The notes below the pieces were generated by a model. That model was not told the origin of the DNA. It made no database searches and saw only the letters and a list, made by a program, of their open reading frames with translations. Shown here one piece after another: positions 4,353 to 10,072 of a stretch of DNA of 12,221 nt. The translations under genes and the position numbers were made by a program. The DNA comes from Planctomycetota bacterium (GTDB lineage: Bacteria > Planctomycetota > Planctomycetia > Pirellulales > Thermoguttaceae). Numbering within the stretch: position 1 is the stretch's first letter; each line of letters starts with the position of its first letter. Where the stretch lies: positions 1 through 12,221 of the forward strand of contig JABMRP010000587.1 of NCBI GenBank assembly GCA_013202535.1, written 5' to 3'.

Positions 4353-6719
4353 CTATTGCCGAAACGTCAACTCGTAGGTCTGCCCGCTGCGCACGTCGAA
4401 TTCGACGGTATCGTCGTCGTCGGCGGAGAAGACAATCGCCTTGCCGCCGCTGCGAATCTCGGCGATACGCTGACCCGCGGGCGGGCGGATCGAACGTCGT
4501 CCGTCGAGCGATGCGCGGAGCACGGCCGACGTGGCCAATCCATCGCGCCAGGCCAGGTCGACTTCCAATCCGCCGCGTGCGCGCAGCCCCTGGACGCTTC
4601 CGGTTTTCCAGACACTCGGCCGGGCGGGCAACAGGGCGATCCGGGCGGTGTGGCTTTGCAGCAGCATTTCGGCCATGCCCGAGGTGCCGCCGAAATTGCC
4701 GTCGATCTGGAACGGCGGATGGGCGTCGAACATATTGGGAAACGTACTTCCGGTGATCAGGCCGCTGAGCATCAGGAACGAGTGGTCGCCGTCCAACAGC
4801 CGGGCCCAGAAGTTCACCTTCCACGCCTTGCTCCAGCCGGTTCCGCCGTCGCCACGATGCCCCAGCGAGACCTTGACCGCCTCAAACAGTTCGGGCGTCT
4901 CCGGCGTGATTTCGCTGCCCGGGTGCAGACCCCAGAGATGCGAGCAGTGGCGATGGTGGTTGCCGGGGTTGTCCTTGTCTTCCAGCCATTCCTGCAATTG
5001 GCCGTGTTGGCCGATCAGGTTGGGCGCGATCCGCTTGCGGATGCCGGTCAACTGCTTGCGCAGATCCTCATCGACCCCGAGCACCTCGCTTGCTTCGATC
5101 ACGTTGCCCAGCAGATTGCGGATGATCTGGTGGTCCATCGTGGGCCCCATGACCAGCCCGCCCTGCTCGGGTGAGTTGGAGGGTCCGGAAATCAGCCAGC
5201 CCTTATCGCTACGCGGATCTTCGACGAGATAGTCGACGAAGAACAGAGCGGCGTCTTTCATGATCGGATAGCCGCGCTCGGCCAGGAATTTTTTGTCGCC
5301 GGAGAACTCGTAATGCCACCAGAGGTGCTGGCAGAGCCACGCGCCGCCGGTCGGCCAGATGCCGTGGTTGGAGGCGTTGATCGGGGCCGTGCCGCGCCAC
5401 AGGTCGAAGTTGTGGTGCAGGACCCAACCGCGGCAGTCGTAATGAATCTTGGCCGTCTTGCCGCCGGCGATGCGCAGTTCCTCCAGGGCGTCGAAGAGCG
5501 GCTCGTGGCACTCGGCCAGATTGCACATCTCGGCCGGCCAGTAGTTCATCTCCGTGTTGATGTTGGTCGTGTACTTGCTCTCCCACGGCGGGCTCGTGCT
5601 CTCGTTCCAGATCCCTTGCAGATTCAACGGCTGGCACCCGGGCCGCGATCCGGCGATCATCAGGTAACGGCCGAACTGGAAGTAGAGGGCGGCCAACTGC
5701 GGGTCGTCGCCGGAGCCAAACGCCTTGATCCGCCGGTCGGTCGGCTCGTTGGCCGCAGGGGTGGTCCCCAGATCGAGCGTCACACGGCGGAAAAGACGCT
5801 GGTGATCGGCCACGTGGGCCGCACGGAGCGCGTCGTAGGATTTTCCTTCGGCCGCTTTGACGACCTTCACGCACCGCTCGGCCGGATTGGCGCTGACGTC
5901 CTGGAAGTTGACGTGGCTGCTCGCGCCGGCCAGGAGCAAAGTGACCGCGTCGGCGCCGACCACTTCGATCCGATCGTCGGAGACGGTGGTCTTGCCGCCT
6001 TCGGCCGAAACTTTCAAATGGGCCTCGAACGCAAGCGCGCCGTCGATCTCCTGGCCGATCCGTTTGTAGTTGACCTTGCCAATGGCGCCGCGCAGGGCCA
6101 ACACGGTCTTGCCCACCGCTTTGGTTTCCGTGCCCTGGTGAGGGCTGTCGAGCGTCGCGCCCAAGGTCAGTTGGCCCGGCTTATCGGCGGTAAGCCGCAC
6201 CACGATCATCTGGTCCGGGTTGCTGGAAAACACCTCGCGGCGGAAGGTCACGCCGTCTACCCGGTAGCTGACGCCGGCGATCGCCTCGTCGATGTCCAAC
6301 TGGCGGCGATAGTCGCTGGCGTCTTTATGCCCCGGAAATTCGAGTTTCAGATCGCCGAACGGCTGGTAGGGCATCTGGCGCAAGGGCACGCTCATCATTT
6401 CGCGGCCGGCCAGTTGTTGGGCCTCTCCTTGTTTCCCCTCGAAGAGCAACTTGCGCACCGCCGACAGATGTTCGGCGGCCCCCTGGTGGGTGTAGTCGCA
6501 CGGCGCGCCGATCCAAAGCGTGTCGTCGTTGAACTGGAGCCGCTCGTTCTCGGTTCCGCCGAAGACCATGCACCCCAACCGCCCGTTACCCACCGGCAAC
6601 GCCTCGACCCACTGTGCGGCCGGCTGTTCGTACCAGAGGACCATGGGGTTTTCCGCGGCGGCGGCCAACGAGCAAGCGGCAAGCAGCACCACGACGGATG
6701 ACGCGATTAGTCGATTCAC
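4353..6719 (-). CDS. Secreted glycoside hydrolase family 95 protein, alpha-L-fucosidase type
   Basis: A 788-aa protein, normal for GH95, an inverting family that removes alpha-1,2-linked L-fucose (some members alpha-L-galactose). It starts at GTG 6719 (VNRLIASSVVVLLAACSLAA), a signal peptide with likely cleavage near AAA-ENP; AGGAG lies 6 nt upstream. The N-terminal beta domain carries LPVGNGRLGCMVFGG (~41-55) and DDTLWIG (~65-71). The (alpha/alpha)6 barrel has NLQGIWNE (~366-373), NINTEMNYWPAEMCN with N386 and N388, SGPSNSPE with E518, and FQIDGNFGG with D673. These match the Bifidobacterium AfcA general acid E566, N421/N423 and D766, so the site looks complete. A C-terminal beta domain ends in YELTFRQ. 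Its own promoter is evident at 6763-6792. It probably acts in the periplasm or outside the cell on fucosylated glycans. Confidence 0.93.
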   Translation of the reverse strand: MNRLIASSVVVLLAACSLAAAAENPMVLWYEQPAAQWVEALPVGNGRLGCMVFGGTENERLQFNDDTLWIGAPCDYTHQGAAEHLSAVRKLLFEGKQGEAQQLAGREMMSVPLRQMPYQPFGDLKLEFPGHKDASDYRRQLDIDEAIAGVSYRVDGVTFRREVFSSNPDQMIVVRLTADKPGQLTLGATLDSPHQGTETKAVGKTVLALRGAIGKVNYKRIGQEIDGALAFEAHLKVSAEGGKTTVSDDRIEVVGADAVTLLLAGASSHVNFQDVSANPAERCVKVVKAAEGKSYDALRAAHVADHQRLFRRVTLDLGTTPAANEPTDRRIKAFGSGDDPQLAALYFQFGRYLMIAGSRPGCQPLNLQGIWNESTSPPWESKYTTNINTEMNYWPAEMCNLAECHEPLFDALEELRIAGGKTAKIHYDCRGWVLHHNFDLWRGTAPINASNHGIWPTGGAWLCQHLWWHYEFSGDKKFLAERGYPIMKDAALFFVDYLVEDPRSDKGWLISGPSNSPEQGGLVMGPTMDHQIIRNLLGNVIEASEVLGVDEDLRKQLTGIRKRIAPNLIGQHGQLQEWLEDKDNPGNHHRHCSHLWGLHPGSEITPETPELFEAVKVSLGHRGDGGTGWSKAWKVNFWARLLDGDHSFLMLSGLITGSTFPNMFDAHPPFQIDGNFGGTSGMAEMLLQSHTARIALLPARPSVWKTGSVQGLRARGGLEVDLAWRDGLATSAVLRASLDGRRSIRPPAGQRIAEIRSGGKAIVFSADDDDTVEFDVRSGQTYELTFRQ

Positions 6720-6762
6720 GAGAGTCTCCTGGGGGGTCACGGAGGTCAACACGAATGCACGG

Positions 6763-6792
6763 ATTATACGCCACCGCGCGCCGTCGTGTCTA
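6763..6792 (-). promoter_or_regulatory. Sigma70-like promoter for the GH95 gene
   Basis: On the minus strand a perfect -10 TATAAT (6768-6763) lies 18 nt downstream of TAGACA (6792-6787), which matches TTGACA at five of six positions. The -10 is 43 nt from the GTG start at 6719, leaving a leader of roughly 35 nt with the AGGAG site. The -35 directly abuts the left arm of repeat element B. Predicted from sequence only. Confidence 0.55.
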
Positions 6793-6899
6793 TATAGTAG
6801 CCATCTCGCTCCGCGAGATGTGGCCTTGGAAGACTCGGAATGCTTCCTGTTGCCGCGGGACGGAAAGGCTACATCTCGCGGAGCGAGATGGCGACTATA
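6793..6899. repeat. Inverted-repeat element (REPIN-like, family B) between the zinc-ribbon and GH95 genes
   Basis: Arms at 6793-6827 and 6865-6899 are 35-nt inverted copies with 33 matches and a 37-nt spacer. Each arm contains the perfect hairpin CATCTCGC-TCC-GCGAGATG (or its complement). The right arm covers the TAG stop (6895-6897) of the zinc-ribbon gene, and the left arm touches the -35 of the GH95 promoter. As RNA it would be a strong stem at the 3' end of the zinc-ribbon mRNA; no T-run follows, so it is not a classic terminator. Confidence 0.78.
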
Positions 6900-7575
6900 C
6901 ATCACTCTCGCCGGAAAGCATCACGGGGACATCTTCTTCCTCGCGTCGCTCCGATCGCTCCCGCCGACGGATCTTGCGCCCCTTGCTCAAGAGATAGAGC
7001 CCCAACATCGCGGGCAGGGAGAGGAACAGCCATAAGGCCAATATCCCCAGCGAGGCGGGTTGATCGGGTCCCGGATTGCCGATCACCGAAATGGCCAAAC
7101 CCCCCGCCAATACCGACACCAAGATACCCGGCATCGCGACGAGCCATCCCAAGATCGACATCGCCCGAGCTTTTTGCCCCAGGTGTTCCAACAGGTGGGC
7201 GCGGTCGATGCGCGCCGTTTCGCTCTCGGCAAACCGCCGGGCGGCGGCCGTCTCCTCTTGGCTAAAACGATAACCGCAATAGCGGCACACGCGGGCTTCC
7301 AGCCGGACCGGTTCGGCACAGTCGGGACACATTTTCGTCTCCACCTCGACGGCCGTCAACTCCCCGTCGATCGCCTTGGCGTCCGCCTCCAGACCGCAGA
7401 GATTGCACTTGGCCACCGAGTACCCGCGTCCCAGAGGTATCAGCGGAACGAAGAAGAGCGTGAACCACCCCTTGCGCCGCGCAAAGGTGTGGAAGGTGGG
7501 CTTCCCACACGACGCGCAATGCCGCGGGTACTGGCCCTGGTTCTTCGAGGATGTGACAAAACCGTATCCGCTCAT
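6895..7575 (-). CDS. Membrane protein with two zinc ribbons
   Basis: A 226-aa protein. The first zinc ribbon uses C20xxC23 and C57xxC60 around GWFTLFFVPLIPLGRGYSV, the layout of the zinc-ribbon family whose members read roughly 'lFFiPliPlg'. The second, KMCPDCAEPVRLEARVCRYCGYRF (C83, C86, C97, C100), matches the UPF0547-type ribbon. Two membrane segments follow (~139-166 and ~174-196), then a highly basic tail (KGRKIRRRERSERR) and a short end. Both termini are probably cytoplasmic. ATG 7575 is supported by GGGAGG 7 nt upstream. The last codons and TAG stop lie inside repeat element B, so the original C-terminus may have been replaced. The role is unknown; such proteins are usually listed as hypothetical. 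Confidence 0.82.
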   Translation of the reverse strand: MSGYGFVTSSKNQGQYPRHCASCGKPTFHTFARRKGWFTLFFVPLIPLGRGYSVAKCNLCGLEADAKAIDGELTAVEVETKMCPDCAEPVRLEARVCRYCGYRFSQEETAAARRFAESETARIDRAHLLEHLGQKARAMSILGWLVAMPGILVSVLAGGLAISVIGNPGPDQPASLGILALWLFLSLPAMLGLYLLSKGRKIRRRERSERREEEDVPVMLSGESDV

Positions 7576-7594
7576 CGCGCGGCCTCCCCCGTCC

Positions 7595-7623
7595 AGTATA
7601 CCGTAACCGCACGAGTGGGAGAA
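7595..7623 (-). promoter_or_regulatory. Possible promoter of the zinc-ribbon gene
   Basis: A minus-strand TATACT (7600-7595) matches the -10 consensus at five of six positions and lies about 20 nt from the ATG at 7575. The hexamer 17 nt further upstream (TTCTCC) is a poor -35. The 141-nt gap 7576-7716 is shared with the divergently read propeller gene; no convincing plus-strand promoter or operator was found in it. Confidence 0.3.
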
Positions 7624-7716
7624 CCGATGTCCGCGTGAAACTGGTTTTCATCGCAGGACCGTGGTATGCTGAACCGTCCGACTGACGATCAACCGCTTCT
7701 TTCCGTGAGGTACACC

Positions 7717-9027
7717 ATGTCGATACGCGCCGCCATTCTCGCCGGTTCTCTCTCACTTCTGTTCGTCGCTCCGGTCCGCGGAGAAAACTGGCCCCAGTGG
7801 CGCGGCCCGAACCACAACGGCGTAAGCGGTGAGACCGGACTTCCGGTGGCCTGGAGCCAGACGTTGGGGATCCGCTGGAAGTGCAAACTGCCCGAGTGGG
7901 GAACCAGCACGCCGGCAATCTGGGGCGATGCGATCTTTCTGACCAGCCACGCCGAGAATTCCAAACTGCTGCTGCTGCGGATCGACAAGGCGACGGGCCA
8001 AATCGTCTGGACCCGGCAGGTGGGCGGCGGATCGGTCGACTCTCCGAAGGCCTTACGCAAGACACCCGAGATGCGGCGACACCAGCAGTTCCACGCGACC
8101 CACAATCTGGCCACCCCCTCGCCGGTCACCGACGGCGAAGTGGTCGTGGTTCACTTCGGCAGCGGCGATCTGGCGGCCTTCGATTTCGACGGCCGGCAAC
8201 TCTGGCATCGCAACCTGCAAGAAGAAAACGGCGACTACACGATCTGGTGGGGACACGCCAATAGCCCCGTGCTCTATAAGAACCTGGTCATCTCGGTCTG
8301 TATACAGGATTCGTGTTCCGATCTGCCGGGCGACCCGGCGCCCAGCTACATGATCGCCCATTTCAAGGAGACGGGCGTCGAGAGCTGGAAGTCGATGCGC
8401 CCGACCGAAGCCCGGGCCGAGCACTGCGACGCCTACACGACACCCGTCTTCTGGCGAAACGGCGACGCGATCGAGATGATCGTCATGGGCGGGCAGATCC
8501 TCAACGGATACGATCCGGCCAGTGGCAAGGAACTTTGGAGCCTGCCGGGCCTGACGGGCAACCGGGTGATTACCGGCCCGGTCGTCGCCCACGACCACGT
8601 CTACACGACCCAAGGCATGAGGCAGCCGCTCTTGGCGGTCGAACTGGGGGGCCGGGGCGAATTGGACCGCAAGGACGTCGCCTGGCATCACGACACGAGC
8701 ACGCCCGACAGCCCCACGCCGGTCGTCTGGGGAGATCTGCTCTTCATGGTCTCCGACAACGGCATCGCCAAATGTCTCGACGCCCACACCGGCCACTTGA
8801 AATGGACCGAGCGTCTCGAAGGGGCCTATCGCGCTTCGCCGCTGGCCGCCGAGGGACGCATCTACTTCCTGAACATGGAAGGTCTGGCCACGGTCGTCGC
8901 CGCGACGCCCCGTTTCGGGCGGATCACCAAGAACCAACTCGACGACGATACCATCGCCTCGCCGATCGTCTCCGACGGCAACCTTTTCATCCGCGGCCGG
9001 AAATGGCTATACTGCATTAAGCAGTGA
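7717..9027 (+). CDS. Secreted PQQ-binding-like beta-propeller repeat protein
   Basis: A 436-aa protein with a signal peptide (MSIRAAILAGSLSLLFVAPV, cleavage near VRG-EN) followed by WPQWRGPNHNGVSGE (25-39), the typical opening of planctomycete PQQ-like WD-type propellers. Blade repeats of the kind 'D..TG...W' recur: KATGQIVWTR (~91-100), DFDGRQLWHR (~156-165), PASGKELWSL (~247-256) and DAHTGHLKWTE (~325-335). Each is paired with 'SP(V/L)..DG..(V/I)', as in ATPSPVTDGEVVVV and ASPIVSDGNLFI. The start ATG 7717 is preferred over the in-frame ATG 7666 because it opens the signal peptide and has GTGAGG 6 nt upstream. The fold resembles BamB, but these proteins are numerous in planctomycetes, and neither PQQ binding nor enzyme activity can be claimed. 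Likely periplasmic. Confidence 0.9.
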   Translation: MSIRAAILAGSLSLLFVAPVRGENWPQWRGPNHNGVSGETGLPVAWSQTLGIRWKCKLPEWGTSTPAIWGDAIFLTSHAENSKLLLLRIDKATGQIVWTRQVGGGSVDSPKALRKTPEMRRHQQFHATHNLATPSPVTDGEVVVVHFGSGDLAAFDFDGRQLWHRNLQEENGDYTIWWGHANSPVLYKNLVISVCIQDSCSDLPGDPAPSYMIAHFKETGVESWKSMRPTEARAEHCDAYTTPVFWRNGDAIEMIVMGGQILNGYDPASGKELWSLPGLTGNRVITGPVVAHDHVYTTQGMRQPLLAVELGGRGELDRKDVAWHHDTSTPDSPTPVVWGDLLFMVSDNGIAKCLDAHTGHLKWTERLEGAYRASPLAAEGRIYFLNMEGLATVVAATPRFGRITKNQLDDDTIASPIVSDGNLFIRGRKWLYCIKQ

Positions 9028-9078
9028 CCTTGTCCGGATTATTCATGGGCATGGAAGATGGCGACCGAGTGTAACATG

Positions 9079-9135
9079 GTAACCCGAAGCGTAAGCGAGG
9101 ACGAAAAAGACAGCCTCGCTGACGCTTCGGGTTAC
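9079..9135. repeat. Inverted-repeat element (REPIN-like, family C)
   Basis: Arms at 9079-9100 (GTAACCCGAAGCGTAAGCGA, then GG) and 9114-9135 are inverted copies with 21 of 22 matches and a 13-nt A-rich spacer, forming a 22-bp hairpin. It lies in the 169-nt gap between the propeller gene (stop 9027) and the aldo/keto reductase (start 9197). I recall repeats of this sequence being frequent in planctomycete genomes, but could not check copy number. No T-run follows either arm, so terminator function is uncertain. Nothing else was recognised in 9028-9196. Confidence 0.75.
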
Positions 9136-9196
9136 TAAATCGACAGGCCACGGGTTGCGTGGTGATTTGTACGACGGACCTCTCAGGAAATCGATC

Positions 9197-10072
9197 ATGA
9201 CCAATATCTCCCGCCGTGACTTTCTCGTCCGCACGTCACTGGCCGCCGGGGCCGTGGCGCTCGGGCCCCGTTTTCTAGCCGCCGCCGAACAGCCCAAAAT
9301 CGCCTGCGGAACCGATCTGGTCGAACTGGGTAAGACGGGCGTCAAGACGTCGCTGCTGGGAATGGGGACGGGTACCCATGGCGTGCGACGCTCGTCGAAC
9401 CAGGTGAAGCTCGGCGAAGCCGGATTTGTGAAGCTCATCCGCCACGGCATCGACCGCGGGCTCACCTACCTCGACGTCGCCGATCAGTACGGATCGCACA
9501 TCTACTTGCGCAGCGCCATTCGCGAAGTGGACCGCGACAAGATCTTCCTGCAAACAAAAACGCGGGCCTTGACCGCCGACGTTGCCCGGGTCGATATCGA
9601 GCGGTTTCGCCACGAACTGGGCGTCGACGTGATCGACTCGATGCTGATGCACTGCATGACCACCGCCACCTGGCCCACCGACATGCGACCGGTGATGGAC
9701 GTCCTCTCCAATGCGAAGGAGAAAGGCATCGTGCGGGCGGTGGGTATCTCCTGCCACGGCTGGGATCCGCTGGTCGCCTCGACCGGATGCGATTGGGTCG
9801 ACGTGCAACTCGCCCGAGTCAATCCCTTCGGCTCGGCGATGGACGGCAAGCCGGAAGACGTCGTCGGACAACTCCGGGCGATGCGAGCCAAGGGCAAGGG
9901 CGTGCTGGGTATGAAGATCTGCGGCGGCGGCCGCAACACCACGGCCGAGCAGCGCGAGGAGTCCTTGCGGTTTGTGCTGCAGTCCGGCTGTGTCGATGCC
10001 CTGGTCATCGGCATGGAGAGTCCTCAACAGATTGACGAAAACCTCGCACTCATTGAAAAGGTGCTGCAATGA
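9197..10072 (+). CDS. Tat-exported aldo/keto reductase
   Basis: A 291-aa protein. The N-terminus MTNISRRDFLVRTSLAAGAV is a twin-arginine signal (SRRDFLV) with cleavage near LAAA-EQP, so it is exported folded, probably with cofactor bound. The mature part is an aldo/keto reductase TIM barrel: LVELGKTGVKTSLLGMGTGT opens it, and the catalytic tetrad is present as D93 and Y98 (YLDVADQYGS), K121 (LQTKT) and H152 (LMHC). The region GIVRAVGISCHG (~179-190) and the cofactor-side VIGMESPQQIDENL near the end fit the family. It would reduce a carbonyl or oxidise an alcohol with NAD(P)H; the substrate is unknown. ATG 9197 has AGGAA 7 nt upstream and opens the Tat signal, unlike the earlier in-frame ATG at 9155. 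It overlaps the next gene as ATGA. Confidence 0.92.
   Translation: MTNISRRDFLVRTSLAAGAVALGPRFLAAAEQPKIACGTDLVELGKTGVKTSLLGMGTGTHGVRRSSNQVKLGEAGFVKLIRHGIDRGLTYLDVADQYGSHIYLRSAIREVDRDKIFLQTKTRALTADVARVDIERFRHELGVDVIDSMLMHCMTTATWPTDMRPVMDVLSNAKEKGIVRAVGISCHGWDPLVASTGCDWVDVQLARVNPFGSAMDGKPEDVVGQLRAMRAKGKGVLGMKICGGGRNTTAEQREESLRFVLQSGCVDALVIGMESPQQIDENLALIEKVLQ

Noticed and set aside
4306..4824. 173-residue N-terminal extension of rpiB
   Set aside because: It lies over the end of the GH95 gene, reads as Arg-rich non-homologous sequence, and RpiB homology begins exactly at ATG 4305.
5313..6701. 462-aa open frame on the plus strand
   Set aside because: It is antisense to the GH95 gene, whose catalytic motifs are intact in the minus frame; no family recognised.
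6720..6905. 62-residue N-terminal extension of the GH95 gene
   Set aside because: It would cross repeat element B and the promoter. The signal peptide begins at GTG 6719 with AGGAG 6 nt upstream.
7666..7716. Earlier ATG for the propeller gene
   Set aside because: It would put 17 polar residues before a normal signal peptide, and ATG 7717 has a better ribosome site.
9155..9196. Earlier ATG for the aldo/keto reductase
   Set aside because: ATG 9197 has AGGAA upstream and places the twin-arginine motif at the usual distance from the start.
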